A DNA stretch of 64,000 nt from an uncultured Opitutia bacterium (GCA_903855985.1 CAIOAO010000074.1:1-64000), one strand, 5' to 3'; shown: positions 1 to 8,908, counted from the stretch's first letter. A program made the numbers and translations. Notes: a model not told the origin generated them from the letters alone.

Positions 1-41
1 CCCCTGCCCCCTGCCCCCTGCCCCCTGCCCCCTGCCCCCAT
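1..41. repeat. C-rich heptanucleotide tandem repeat
   Basis: The window opens with about five copies of the 7-nt unit CCCCCTG, ending six bases before the GH2 start codon. Related C-rich words (CCCTGCTCC, CCTGCCCC) recur at 28104-28134, 50808-50830, 60239-60276 and 60327-60365. The left edge may be cut by the window. Confidence 0.85.
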
Positions 42-46
42 TTCTC

Positions 47-1978
47 ATGAAATCCTCCCGTGACCTCGCCGCCTCCTCCTGGACCCTGATCGGCTACGCG
101 CCTGATGCCTGGCGCGCGCTCGCCGGCGTGGACCTCGGGGCGCCCGACTTCTGCAGCGAAATCGCCCCGATGCCCGCCCGCATCCCGGCCTCCGTCCAGC
201 AGCTGCTGCTGGAGCAGAAGATGATCCCGGACTGGAACTACAACATGGACAGCCGCGCCGCGGAGTGGGTCGAGAACCGCATCTGGATCTTCACCACCCT
301 GATCCCGCGCGCCTGGCTCGAGGGCGGCAGCGTCCGCCGCCTCCGCTGCGCCGGTCTCGACCACGCCGGCTGGATCTGCCTGAACGGCCGCGAGGTCGCC
401 CGCTTCGCGAACGGCTTCGTCGAGCATGTCTTCGACCTCTCCCACGTCCCGGTCGCCGACGAGAACAAGCTTTCCATCGTCTTCGACCTGCCGCCCCGCT
501 GGCTTGGGCAGTTCAACTACACCTCCAAGATCAAGGACTGGAAGGTGCGCTTCAACTACACCTGGGACTGGCAGCCGCGCCTCGTGCAGATCGGCATCTG
601 GGACAAGGTCACGCTCGAGGTCTCCGACCGCCGCGAACTCTCCGGTGTGCGCTGTGCGCTCTCGCCGAAGGGTTTCACCCTCTTCGGCACGTCGCCGGAC
701 AAGGTTGAGGTCATCCTCCAGGACGGCGAGCGCACGATCGCCCGCGCCTCCGTCGAGGCCGCCGCGCTCGCCCGCGGGGCCACGTTCGACAACCTGCCCG
801 TCGAGTCCTGGTGGCCCAACGGCTCCGGCGCGCAGAAAACCTACCAACTCACCTGCCGCCTTGGCGGGCCGGCCGGCGGCGTGGCGGACGAATGGACGCG
901 CACCGTCGGTTTCAAGGATGTGACCTGGCGCGCCTGCGAGGGCGCGCCCAAGGCCGCCGACCCGTGGATCTGCGTCATCAACGGCCAGCCCACGTTCCTG
1001 CAGGGCGTCAACTGGACGCCCATCCGGCCCAACTACGCCGACGTCACCCGCGAGGACTACGAGCTGCGCATCCGCACCTACGCCAAGATGGGCGCCAACG
1101 TGTTTCGCGTCTGGGGCGGCGCCTTCCTTGAGCGCGAGATGTTCTACGACCTCTGCGACCAATACGGCATCCTCGTGTGGCAGGAATTTCCGTTCTCCTC
1201 GTCCGGCATCGACAACTGGCCGCCGGAGGACCCGAAGGTCATCGCCGAGACGCGCCCGATCGTGCGCGACTACGTCGCCCGCCGGCAGCACCACGCCTCG
1301 CTGCTCCTCTGGTGCGGCGGCAACGAGCTGCAGGGCGCCTTGGACGGCAACGCCGTCGGCTCAGGCATGCCCACGCCGCCCACACATCCGATGCTGGTGG
1401 CGATGAAGGAGGAGGTCGCCGCGATGGACCCCGGTCACCGCTTCCTCCACACCTCGCCCACCGGCCCGCGCGCGCAGGCGACGGAGAAGGAATACGGCCA
1501 GGAAGTGCACTGGGACATCCACGGCCCGTGGTGGCCGGTGCCGCAGAGCTACTGGGATGGAGACGACTCGCTCTTCCGCTCCGAGGTCGGCACGGGCGGC
1601 GCGAGCCCGCTGGACATCCTGGAGAAATACTTCGCCAAGGACGTGCTGATTCCCTTCGACGAGAGCAACCCGCACTGGCGTCGCTTCGGTTTCTGGATCC
1701 AGGGCGAGGCCTTCGCCAAGGACAACGGCCGGCCCGCCCGCAACCTCGCGGAGTTCGTCGCGTGGAGCCAGCAGCTGCAGGTCAAGTCGCTCGACATGGC
1801 CGCGCGCGGCATCAAGAAGCGCTTCCCGAAGATCGGCGGCATGATTGTCTGGATGGGCCACGACCCCTTCCCCTGCCCGATCAACACCGCCGTCCTCGAC
1901 TTTCACGGCCGCATCAAGCCCGGCGGCGAGGCGCTCAGCAAGATCTGGCACATGAAGCCGGAAGCGCTGCGCGGCTGA
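47..1978 (+). CDS. GH2 beta-mannosidase-like glycoside hydrolase
   Basis: This 643-residue protein has the glycoside hydrolase family 2 layout: an N-terminal jelly-roll sugar-binding domain (about 1-190), an immunoglobulin-like domain (about 190-290) and a TIM barrel. The acid/base Glu is in WCGGNELQG (about residue 427) and the likely nucleophile Glu in FRSEVGTGG (about 512). The overall pattern is closest to beta-mannosidases, which remove non-reducing beta-mannosyl residues. It is shorter than typical beta-mannosidases (about 800-850 residues) and lacks most C-terminal beta domains. No signal peptide is visible, so a cytoplasmic role on imported manno-oligosaccharides is inferred. The ATG at 47 follows a CCCCCTG tract with no Shine-Dalgarno motif. 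An exo-beta-glycosidase of other specificity in GH2 is the main alternative. Confidence 0.85.
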   Translation: MKSSRDLAASSWTLIGYAPDAWRALAGVDLGAPDFCSEIAPMPARIPASVQQLLLEQKMIPDWNYNMDSRAAEWVENRIWIFTTLIPRAWLEGGSVRRLRCAGLDHAGWICLNGREVARFANGFVEHVFDLSHVPVADENKLSIVFDLPPRWLGQFNYTSKIKDWKVRFNYTWDWQPRLVQIGIWDKVTLEVSDRRELSGVRCALSPKGFTLFGTSPDKVEVILQDGERTIARASVEAAALARGATFDNLPVESWWPNGSGAQKTYQLTCRLGGPAGGVADEWTRTVGFKDVTWRACEGAPKAADPWICVINGQPTFLQGVNWTPIRPNYADVTREDYELRIRTYAKMGANVFRVWGGAFLEREMFYDLCDQYGILVWQEFPFSSSGIDNWPPEDPKVIAETRPIVRDYVARRQHHASLLLWCGGNELQGALDGNAVGSGMPTPPTHPMLVAMKEEVAAMDPGHRFLHTSPTGPRAQATEKEYGQEVHWDIHGPWWPVPQSYWDGDDSLFRSEVGTGGASPLDILEKYFAKDVLIPFDESNPHWRRFGFWIQGEAFAKDNGRPARNLAEFVAWSQQLQVKSLDMAARGIKKRFPKIGGMIVWMGHDPFPCPINTAVLDFHGRIKPGGEALSKIWHMKPEALRG

Positions 1979-1999
1979 AGCGCAACGAGCAGAAAACAG

Positions 2000-2190
2000 T
2001 TTTAGCCGGAAGCCAGAAAACCAGGAACTCGGATGCCAATCCTTGTCGCGGAAACGCGGAGGTGCGGAAAAACCGGGGAAGGGAGGCAGGCCGGGACGTG
2101 ACCGTCCCGGCCAGCCTCCCCTCCGCGTTTTCGCGATCCAGATTGGATTCCATGCTTCTGCGCTCCTGGTTTCCTGGCTTCCGGCTAAAA
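2000..2190. repeat. 191-bp nested imperfect palindrome between convergent genes
   Basis: The outer arms 2000-2026 and 2164-2190 are 27 nt each and complementary with one mismatch (outer word TTTTAGCCGGAAGCCAG). The inner arms around 2081-2098 and 2101-2118 are complementary with one mismatch and enclose only two bases at the centre. The segments in between also pair partly (CGCGGAAACGCGGAGG against CCTCCGCGTTTTCGCG). It fills the space between GH2 (ends 1978) and the minus-strand permease (ends 2208), so a bidirectional terminator role is plausible. No transposase is present. Confidence 0.85.
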
Positions 2191-2207
2191 ACGACCTATC
2201 TCCACCT

Positions 2208-3071
2208 TCACCCTTTCACCCCCGACGACGCCACGCCCTCGACGAACCGCCGCTGGGCGAACGCGAACAGCAGGATCACCGGCGCCACCATCACCGTGGC
2301 GAGCGTCATCACGAGGTGCCACGGCACCTGACCGGCGTTGCCACCCGTGAGCTGCTCGGCGCGGGCGATGAAATAGAGCAGGCCGACGGGCAGCGTGTAA
2401 GTCTCCTCATTGTGCAGGTAGATCAGCGGATTGAAGAGGTCGTTCCAGCTCCATAGGAAGGTGAAGATCACCACGGTCAGCACGGCGGGCAGGCTCATCG
2501 GCACGACGAGCTTCCAGAGGATCGACCACTCCGAGGCCCCGTCCAACCGCGCCGCCTCGATGAAGCTCCGCGGGATCGTGCGGAAGAACTGCCGCAGCAG
2601 GAAAATCCCGAAGACGTTGCCGCCGAGCCACGCCGGCACCACGAGCGGCAGATAGGTGTTCACCCAGTGCAGCGCCGCATACGCCTGGAAGAGCGGGATC
2701 ACCGTCACCTGCGCCGGCAGCATCACCGTGCACAGCAGCGCGCCGAAGATCAGGTCCTTGTGGCGGACGTCGTAGTAGGCGAACGCATACGCCGCCGGGC
2801 AGCAGGTGAGCACCGTGCCGGCGATGACCATCACCGCGACAAAGGCGGAATTGAGGAAGAAGCGGTAAAACGCGAAGCCCTCCCACACCGTGCGGTAATT
2901 CTGCCACTGTGGCGCCGCCGGCAGCCACGGCGCGGGATTGCGCAGGATCTCGGGGAAGGTCTTCAGGCTCGTCAGCACCATCCACGCGAGCGGCAGCAGC
3001 ATGATCAGCGCGCCGAGCCCGAGCAGGACGTAGACGAGTACCGTGAGGGAGCGTGGCCGGGTGTGTTCCAT
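2208..3071 (-). CDS. carbohydrate ABC transporter permease, MalG type
   Basis: This 287-residue inner-membrane permease belongs to the MalG-like (CUT1) branch of binding-protein-dependent importers. About six membrane helices are visible, starting with a strongly hydrophobic segment near residues 12-32. The cytoplasmic EAA loop reads FIEAARLDGASEWSILWKLV (about 165-185), the site that docks the ATPase. It is the last gene of a three-gene minus-strand operon: binding protein, MalF-type permease, then this gene, with 6 bp to the previous stop. No ATPase is encoded with it, which is common in CUT1 systems that share an MsiK/UgpC-type ATPase from elsewhere. The substrate is probably an oligosaccharide; the neighbouring GH2 suggests a mannose-containing one, but that is inference. 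Confidence 0.92.
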   Translation of the reverse strand: MEHTRPRSLTVLVYVLLGLGALIMLLPLAWMVLTSLKTFPEILRNPAPWLPAAPQWQNYRTVWEGFAFYRFFLNSAFVAVMVIAGTVLTCCPAAYAFAYYDVRHKDLIFGALLCTVMLPAQVTVIPLFQAYAALHWVNTYLPLVVPAWLGGNVFGIFLLRQFFRTIPRSFIEAARLDGASEWSILWKLVVPMSLPAVLTVVIFTFLWSWNDLFNPLIYLHNEETYTLPVGLLYFIARAEQLTGGNAGQVPWHLVMTLATVMVAPVILLFAFAQRRFVEGVASSGVKG

Positions 3072-3077
3072 GGCGCG

Positions 3078-3971
3078 TCAGTCCCCGTAATGCACCCAGC
3101 GGCGGCCGAGGCGGAAGTTGAGCCAGGTGATGAGCAGGATCACCGCGAACAGCAGCCACGCCATCGCGCTGGCCAGGCCCATGTGGAAATACGCGAAGGC
3201 CTGCTGGTAGAGGTTCAGGCCGTAGAACAGCGTCGCGCGCGCCGGCCCGCCGGGCGTCAACCCCTGCGCCGCGCCAAACGCGTAGGCGAGGTCGAAGACC
3301 TTGAGCGCGCCGATCACGCCCATGACGAGGTTGAAGAAGATCACCGGCGAAATCTGCGGCAGCGTGATGTGCCGGAAGCGCGCCCACGCCCCCGCGCCAT
3401 CGATGTGCGCCGCCTCGTGGAGCTCCCGCGGCACGTTCTGCAGCCCGCCGAGCAGGATCACCATCGGGTAGCCGAAGCCCCAGAGGCTGATCAGGATCAC
3501 CACCGGCAACGCCCACACCGGGGAGCTGACCCACGCCGGGCCCGCCACGCCCGCCAGCGCGAGCAGCCGGTTCAACAGTCCGCCGTCCGATTGGAAGATG
3601 TAGATGAACACCGCCACGCTCGCCGCCTGCGGCAGGATCGACGGCAGGAAATACACCGCGCGCCACCAGCCCCGCCCGCCCACCGGCTGGTTGAGCAGCA
3701 GCGCGACCCCCAGCGCCGCCGCCAGCGAGAGCGGCAGCTGCACGGCGGTGAACACCAGCGTCACCTTCACCGACGCCCAGAACGCCGGGTCGGATTGCAG
3801 CAGGTAGGCGTAGTTGCGCAGCCCGATGAAGCGCGGGGCGCTCACGACGTCGTACTGGCAAAGGCTCAGCCAGAGGGAATCCAGCATCGGCCAGAGGCTG
3901 AAGAGGACGAATCCCGCCAGGGCGGGGCCCGCCAGCAGCCAGAACCAGAGTTGTTCGCCGCGGCGGTTCAT
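3078..3971 (-). CDS. carbohydrate ABC transporter permease, MalF type
   Basis: This 297-residue MalF/UgpA-like permease partners with the MalG-type protein downstream. The first helix is FWLLAGPALAGFVLFSLWPM, followed by a periplasmic loop and five further helices. The EAA motif ELHEAAHIDGAGAWARFRHI is near residues 185-205. I place the start at the ATG at 3971 because it overlaps the TGA of the upstream binding-protein gene by four bases (ATGA), a common sign of translational coupling, and the homology begins there. The open frame runs further upstream but only as a shadow inside the binding-protein gene. Confidence 0.92.
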   Translation of the reverse strand: MNRRGEQLWFWLLAGPALAGFVLFSLWPMLDSLWLSLCQYDVVSAPRFIGLRNYAYLLQSDPAFWASVKVTLVFTAVQLPLSLAAALGVALLLNQPVGGRGWWRAVYFLPSILPQAASVAVFIYIFQSDGGLLNRLLALAGVAGPAWVSSPVWALPVVILISLWGFGYPMVILLGGLQNVPRELHEAAHIDGAGAWARFRHITLPQISPVIFFNLVMGVIGALKVFDLAYAFGAAQGLTPGGPARATLFYGLNLYQQAFAYFHMGLASAMAWLLFAVILLITWLNFRLGRRWVHYGD

Positions 3972-5272
3972 GGTCCGGCGACCGCGAAGGTCGCAAGGTA
4001 GTCGTTGACCGCGGCCGCGGCGCGCCGGCCCGCTTCTTCCGGCGTGATTTCGCCCTGCACCATGCGGTCCACCTCCGGCTGCACCACCTGCAGCATGATC
4101 TCGATGTAGTTCGGGTGCCGCGGAATCGGCAGCGAGTATTTCAGCTGCTCGTAAACCGCCGCGAGGTTGTGCGGGTTGCCGGTGCGCCGCGGGTCGTGCA
4201 CGTGGGCGTCCGCGATCGAGCGGCGGACGGAAATGCTGCCGCGCCGCACCACCTCCTCGGTCGCGGCGGGGCGCGTCATCCACTTCATCAGCGCCCACGC
4301 TTCCTCGGGATGCTGGCAGGTCTTGCTCAGCGAATAGCCCGCAATGGCCACCTCGCCGCCGGTGCGCGAAGCCGGCCCGGCGGGCAGCAACTGGACGTCC
4401 CAGTCCAGCCCCGGCACCTGGTTGTAGTTCAGCCAGAAGTTGACGTGCCCGACGACGAGCATGGCCACGCGCTGGTTGACGAAGCCATTGAGCGGCTCGA
4501 AGCCGGCGGGCGCGCTGATGTGATACTTGCTGGATTTCTCGAGGTAGAACCGCAGCCCCGTGATGGCCTCCGGCGAATCGAGCACGCAACGGCGGCCGTC
4601 GGCCGAGAACACCGTCCCGCCCGCCTGCCGGATGTAGGTGAGCCACTCACCCCACCAGCCTTCCATGCGCGAACAGCCCCACACGCCCGGGTCGGTCGCG
4701 GTCGGGGCGCGCGTGAGTTTTTGTCCGGCGCGGACGAGGTCGTCCCACGTCCAGGTCGCCGTCGGTTCCGCCACGCCGGCGGCGCGGAACAGCTCGCGGT
4801 TAAAATAGAGCAGCGAGACGTTCACCGTCTCCGGCACCACGAAGTAGCGTCCTTCGTGCTGCATCGCCGCGCGGATCTCGGGAAAATAATCGTCGAGCCC
4901 GATCTCGGCCGCATCGCGCTGCACGTACGGTGTGAGGTCCCCCGTAAACGGCCGGAGGTAAGCCGCCCAGACATCGCCCGAGTAGAACATGTCGGGCGTC
5001 TGGCCCGCGGCCGCCAGCGTCTTGAACTTCATGTTGTACTCACTGCCCGGCACCCAGATGAGACGCACCTCGACACCCGGATGCAGCCGCTCGAACTCGG
5101 CGACCTCCCGCTCGTAATAGTCCCGCATCGGCGAGATGAACACGATCCAGCTGATCACCTTGTGGCCCGGCGCCGGCCGCGGCTCACGGCTGCGGCCCGC
5201 CCACCAGAAACCCGCCACCGCCAACAGGGCGAGAGCCAGCCAGAAGAGGGATTCGCGGTGCAGCCGGGGCAT
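3968..5272 (-). CDS. extracellular solute-binding protein, family 1
   Basis: This 434-residue sugar-binding protein of the SBP_bac_1 (MalE/UgpB) family would capture the substrate in the periplasm for the two permeases that follow. The chosen start, ATG at 5272, gives MPRLHRESLFW followed by a hydrophobic segment (about residues 8-24) that acts as a signal peptide or anchor; no lipobox cysteine is seen. The mature part starts with ISWIVFISPMRDYYEREVAE and contains FKTLAAAGQTPDMFYSGD, typical of the N-lobe ligand-binding region. The 3-prime end overlaps the MalF-type gene by four bases. The open frame extends to 5404 but the extra residues run through a palindromic repeat. Confidence 0.9.
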   Translation of the reverse strand: MPRLHRESLFWLALALLAVAGFWWAGRSREPRPAPGHKVISWIVFISPMRDYYEREVAEFERLHPGVEVRLIWVPGSEYNMKFKTLAAAGQTPDMFYSGDVWAAYLRPFTGDLTPYVQRDAAEIGLDDYFPEIRAAMQHEGRYFVVPETVNVSLLYFNRELFRAAGVAEPTATWTWDDLVRAGQKLTRAPTATDPGVWGCSRMEGWWGEWLTYIRQAGGTVFSADGRRCVLDSPEAITGLRFYLEKSSKYHISAPAGFEPLNGFVNQRVAMLVVGHVNFWLNYNQVPGLDWDVQLLPAGPASRTGGEVAIAGYSLSKTCQHPEEAWALMKWMTRPAATEEVVRRGSISVRRSIADAHVHDPRRTGNPHNLAAVYEQLKYSLPIPRHPNYIEIMLQVVQPEVDRMVQGEITPEEAGRRAAAAVNDYLATFAVAGP

Positions 5273-5322
5273 GGGGGTGATGCCAATCACTCCCAGTATC
5301 GCGAGCGGTAGAGCCGCGGGCG

Positions 5323-5442
5323 AGTTGAAAGGTGAAAGCGGAAAGCCGGAGTCGATCCGCATCACGGACGCGCGATCGGGGGCTGAAGCGCGACAAAGAC
5401 CCACCGCCCGCGCCTAGGCGCTCCGGCTTTCAGCTTTCAACT
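5323..5442. repeat. imperfect palindrome of the GTTGAAAG type
   Basis: The left arm (5323-5351) carries AGTTGAAAGGTGAAAGC and ends CCGGAG. The right arm (5421-5442) is its reverse complement with one substitution and without one 7-nt GGAAAGC unit. It lies between the cinA-like gene end and the binding-protein gene start. The same GTTGAAAG word forms the arms of the palindrome at 33331-33460. Confidence 0.75.
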
Positions 5443-5463
5443 GCGCGGCACCCGGCACCGCGC

Positions 5464-6801
5464 TCACTGCATCACGCCCGAGCGGCGCACCGGCGCGACG
5501 GCGCCGTTTTGCGCGCGCACCAGCTCGCGGCGGAGCCAGTCGAGCGCGGCGTTCACCGCGCGGCTCTTCACCGCGGGGCGCGGGCCGGGCCAGTTGAGTT
5601 TCTTCGACCACACGCCGTGCGGCGCATGGAGCGCGATGAAGATCGTGCCGACCGGGTTGCCGCCGGCGCCGTCCGCCTCGCTCGCGCCCGCAAAACCCGT
5701 CACCGCCAGCGCGTAATCGGCGCTGAGCGTCTCCGCCGCGCCGGTCGCCATCGCCACCGCGCCCTCGGCGCTCACGGCGCCGTGCTGCAGCAGCAGGCAC
5801 TCCGGCACGTCGAGCAGCAGCATCTTGGCGTCGTTCGAGCAGCACACCACGCCGCCCGCGAAAAATTTGCACGCCCCGCAGACCGCCGTGAAGGCCTGGG
5901 CGAGCAACCCGCCCGTGGCCGTCTCGGCCACCGCGAGTTTTTTCTCCTGCGCGCGGAGCAGGTCGGCGCAGACCTTCGCCAGCGAATCGTGGCCGTAGCA
6001 GACAAAATCCTCGCCGAGCAGCGCCGCACATTCGGCGGCCACGGTTTCGAGCTGGGTCTGGGAAAGCTTCTCGCTGGGCGAACTCACCCGGCAGTCCACC
6101 TGGCCCTGGTGCGCGCAAAACGCCACGCTTAGCGCCTCGCCGTGGCGGTCGAACACCGGTTGCAGGCGAGTCTCGAGCGCCGACTCGCCGATGCCCGCCG
6201 TGCGCAGCTGCACATAAGCCTCGCGGTCGAGCAGCAGCCCGAGCTTCGCGAGCCGCGGCAGCACCTGCTCGATGAACATCGGCTGCAATTCGTTCGGCGG
6301 GCCCGGCAGCATGCAGAGCACCTTGCCGTCCTGCTCCACCCACAGCCCCGGCGCGGTGCCGTTGGCGTTCGGCAGCACCTCGCCGCGCTCAAACCGGTAG
6401 GCCTGCTTGAGGTTGTTCGGCGTCATCTTCCGGCCAAATGAAGCAAACCGCTCCACCATCGCCTGCTCGATCGCCGGATCGAACACCAGCTTCTGGCCCA
6501 GCACGCCGGCCAGCACCTCGCGGGTCCGGTCGTCACACGTCGGCCCGAGGCCGCCCGTCGTGATGACCACATCCGCGGCCGCCCAGCTTTCGCGAAACTG
6601 GCGCGCAATGGCGTCGGCCTCGTCGGTGATGGTCACATTGCGGTTCAGCAGCACCCCGCGCCGGCCCAGCTGCGAGCCGATGAACGTCAGGTGGCCGTTG
6701 GCCGTCAGGCCCAGCAGCAGCTCGTCCCCGAGCGTGAGCAGCTCGTAGCGTTTCGCGGCAAAGGGCGCGGGGGCGGAGGATTGGGTGCTGGATGAAACCA
6801 T
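5464..6801 (-). CDS. cinA: CinA family protein, nicotinamide-nucleotide amidohydrolase
   Basis: This 445-residue protein has both halves of the CinA family. The N-terminal MoaB/MogA-like (COG1058) domain starts near residue 18 with ELLTLGDELLLGLTANGHL and includes TTGGLGPTCDDRTREVLA. The C-terminal PncC-type domain, from about residue 285, starts KKLAVAETATGGLLAQAF and includes the GFAGASEADGAGGNPVGTIF region. PncC domains deamidate NMN to nicotinic acid mononucleotide in pyridine nucleotide recycling; the N-terminal domain is linked to ADP-ribose pyrophosphatase activity in some members. The gene stands alone, divergent from the phosphotransferase gene. The first 15 residues are low-complexity, so the true start may be slightly downstream of 6801. 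Confidence 0.92.
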   Translation of the reverse strand: MVSSSTQSSAPAPFAAKRYELLTLGDELLLGLTANGHLTFIGSQLGRRGVLLNRNVTITDEADAIARQFRESWAAADVVITTGGLGPTCDDRTREVLAGVLGQKLVFDPAIEQAMVERFASFGRKMTPNNLKQAYRFERGEVLPNANGTAPGLWVEQDGKVLCMLPGPPNELQPMFIEQVLPRLAKLGLLLDREAYVQLRTAGIGESALETRLQPVFDRHGEALSVAFCAHQGQVDCRVSSPSEKLSQTQLETVAAECAALLGEDFVCYGHDSLAKVCADLLRAQEKKLAVAETATGGLLAQAFTAVCGACKFFAGGVVCCSNDAKMLLLDVPECLLLQHGAVSAEGAVAMATGAAETLSADYALAVTGFAGASEADGAGGNPVGTIFIALHAPHGVWSKKLNWPGPRPAVKSRAVNAALDWLRRELVRAQNGAVAPVRRSGVMQ

Positions 6802-6891
6802 ACTTGCGAGCCGGGGAGACTAGGCGGATTCTGGGAAAATGCCAGCGTCTGTAAGCAATACACCCCAGTACCACCTTTGGGCCCGCACGGC

Positions 6892-7404
6892 ATGAATCCC
6901 GACGTCATCCTCCTCAACGGCACGTCCAGCGCGGGTAAAACGAGCATTGCCCGGGCCTTACAGCGGCGGGCAGGGATCCCGCTGTACCATGCTTCGCTCG
7001 ACACCTTCACCGACATGTTCCTGTGGGAGGCGATTACAGATCCCGCCGAAAAACAGCGGTGTCACGCCCTCGGCGCGGCCAATTTTCACCGGGCACTGGC
7101 CCTGTTCGCCGCCGGGGCCTACGGCCTGGTCGTGGACCACCTGATCCTCCTGCCCGAGTGGCAGGAGGCGACGCGCCAGGCGCTGGCCGGCCGCCGCGTG
7201 CATTTCATCGGCGTGCACTGCCCGCTGCCGGTATTGCTGGCCCGCGAACGCGCCCGCCCGGACCGCGCCCCCGGCCTCGCGGAACGGCAGCTGGCCCAGG
7301 TGCACCGCAACCAGACCTACGACTTCGAGGTGGATACGTCGCTCGCCACCCCGGAAGAGTGCGCCGACCAAATCCTCGCGTTCATCCGCCACCGCCCTGC
7401 CTGA
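6892..7404 (+). CDS. chloramphenicol phosphotransferase-like P-loop kinase
   Basis: This 170-residue protein has a Walker A motif right at the N-terminus (LLNGTSSAGKTSIARALQ) and resembles the CPT family typified by Streptomyces chloramphenicol 3-O-phosphotransferase. SLDTF (about residue 40) matches the catalytic acidic position. Further features are VVDHLILLPEWQEA and GVHCPLPVLLARERARPDR, matching the strand and LID regions of the family. The substrate cannot be told from sequence; many CPT-like proteins are not antibiotic resistance genes. I prefer the ATG at 6892 to the upstream TTG at 6877 because the P-loop normally starts within the first 10-15 residues. It ends one base before the uvrC start, so the two may be co-transcribed. 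Confidence 0.8.
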   Translation: MNPDVILLNGTSSAGKTSIARALQRRAGIPLYHASLDTFTDMFLWEAITDPAEKQRCHALGAANFHRALALFAAGAYGLVVDHLILLPEWQEATRQALAGRRVHFIGVHCPLPVLLARERARPDRAPGLAERQLAQVHRNQTYDFEVDTSLATPEECADQILAFIRHRPA

Positions 7405-7405
7405 C

Positions 7406-8908
7406 ATGAGTGACTCCGCCGCCACACTGAAGGAAAAGGTCCGCCGGTTGCCGGACAAGCCGGGCGTCTACCTGATGAAGGACCGGCTCGGCCGCATCAT
7501 CTACGTCGGCAAGGCCAAGAGCCTCAAAAAACGCGTCTCGTCGTACTTCCAGCGCGGCCGCGCCCGGACGATTTCCCAGCCCAAGATCCGCGCCCTGATC
7601 GAACTGATCGCGGACCTCGACACGATCGAGGTGAAGTCCGAGCCCGAGGCCCTGCTGCTCGAGGGCAAGCTCATCAAGCAGTGGCGGCCGCGCTACAACA
7701 CCGACTTCACCGACGACAAGCGCTTCCTCCTCGTCCGCGTGGACCCCAACGAGGAACTCCCCCGCTTCCGGCTCACCCGCATCAAGAAGGACGACCGTTC
7801 GCGCTACTTCGGGCCGTTCGCCCACAGCGGGCTCCTCCGCAAGACCCTCACCCAGATGCGGCGTCAGTTCGGCATCCTTCTCGGCGACGGCACGCCGCAA
7901 CAGCTCCCCAGCGGACACTGGCAGCTCTACGATGACGTGCGCCAGGAACTCTACGGCGCCGCCACCATCGTCTCCGCCGACGACTACCGCCGGCGCGTGG
8001 ACGAGGCCTGCGCCTTCCTCGAGGGCAAGTCCCGCGAATGGCTGGCGTCGCTGCGCCTCGAGATGGTCACCTCCGCCTCCCGCCAGGAATTCGAGAAGGC
8101 CGCCGAGTTGCGCGACGTCGTCTTCGCCCTCGAGAAAACCCTCGCGAAGACCCGCAACTTCACGCGCACCGACCCCACGCGCCCGTCCGGCGACAGCGAT
8201 GCGCTGCGCGAACTCGGCGAGGCACTCGGCCTGTCCGGCCCGCCGCGCGCCATGGAGTGCTTCGATATCTCCCATATCTCCGGCACCTTCGTCGTTGCCT
8301 CGATGGTCCACTTCACCGACGGCCGGCCCGACAAGGACCAGTACCGTCGCTTCTCGATCAAGAGTTTCATCGGCAACGACGACTTCCGCGCCATGGAGGA
8401 GGTCGTTGGCCGCCGTTACCGCCGGCTGCGGGACGAAAGCAAGCCGTTCCCCGACCTCGTCGTCATTGACGGCGGCCGCGGCCAGATCAGCGCCGCGCTG
8501 AAGGCCTTCTTCGCCCTCGATATCACGCCGCCACCGCTCATTGGCCTGGCCAAGAAGGCCGAGACGGTGATCTTCCCCGACGCCCGCGCGCCGTTGAATC
8601 TGCCGCTCAACCATCCGGCGCTGAACCTGCTCCAGCGCCTGCGCGACGAGGCCCACCGCTTCGCCAACACCTACAACGCCGACCTGCGCTCCCGCAAAAT
8701 CCGTGAGAGCGTCCTCGACGACGTCCCCGGCCTCGGCCCGATCCGGCGCGCCGCGCTGCTGGCACACTTCGGCTCCATCGAGAAGATCCGCGCCGCCACC
8801 GCCGCCCAACTCGCCGAGGCCCCGGGCTTCGGCCCCAAGTTCGCGGTGGAATTGTCGGAATTTTTCAAAACCTCCCTTGCAGCCCCGACGCCCGCCAGTG
8901 AGGTTTGA
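7406..8908 (+). CDS. uvrC: UvrC-like excinuclease subunit, compact form
   Basis: UvrC makes both incisions in nucleotide excision repair. This 500-residue protein has the GIY-YIG nuclease domain (GVYLMKDRLGRIIYVGKAKS, residues 21-40, with a Glu in ALLLEGKLIKQ near 87), a UVR motif that contacts UvrB (about 216-250), the RNase H-like nuclease (MECFDISHISGT near 282, VVIDGGRGQ near 352, DEAHRF near 415) and two helix-hairpin-helix motifs at the end (DDVPGLGP and APGFGP). Canonical UvrC is about 600 residues. Here roughly 100 residues between the UVR motif and the RNase H-like domain are missing, and the region that normally holds four iron-sulphur cysteines has none (LPSGHWQLYDDVRQELYG stands there). 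It follows the kinase gene by one base. Confidence 0.93.
   Translation: MSDSAATLKEKVRRLPDKPGVYLMKDRLGRIIYVGKAKSLKKRVSSYFQRGRARTISQPKIRALIELIADLDTIEVKSEPEALLLEGKLIKQWRPRYNTDFTDDKRFLLVRVDPNEELPRFRLTRIKKDDRSRYFGPFAHSGLLRKTLTQMRRQFGILLGDGTPQQLPSGHWQLYDDVRQELYGAATIVSADDYRRRVDEACAFLEGKSREWLASLRLEMVTSASRQEFEKAAELRDVVFALEKTLAKTRNFTRTDPTRPSGDSDALRELGEALGLSGPPRAMECFDISHISGTFVVASMVHFTDGRPDKDQYRRFSIKSFIGNDDFRAMEEVVGRRYRRLRDESKPFPDLVVIDGGRGQISAALKAFFALDITPPPLIGLAKKAETVIFPDARAPLNLPLNHPALNLLQRLRDEAHRFANTYNADLRSRKIRESVLDDVPGLGPIRRAALLAHFGSIEKIRAATAAQLAEAPGFGPKFAVELSEFFKTSLAAPTPASEV

Noticed and set aside
2000-2190. Naming the palindromes as MITEs or insertion sequences
   Set aside because: No target duplication, terminal motif or transposase can be shown from one window, and arm sequences differ between sites.
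6892-7404. Calling this a chloramphenicol resistance gene
   Set aside because: The CPT-like fold has many non-resistance members; sequence alone does not support the drug as substrate.
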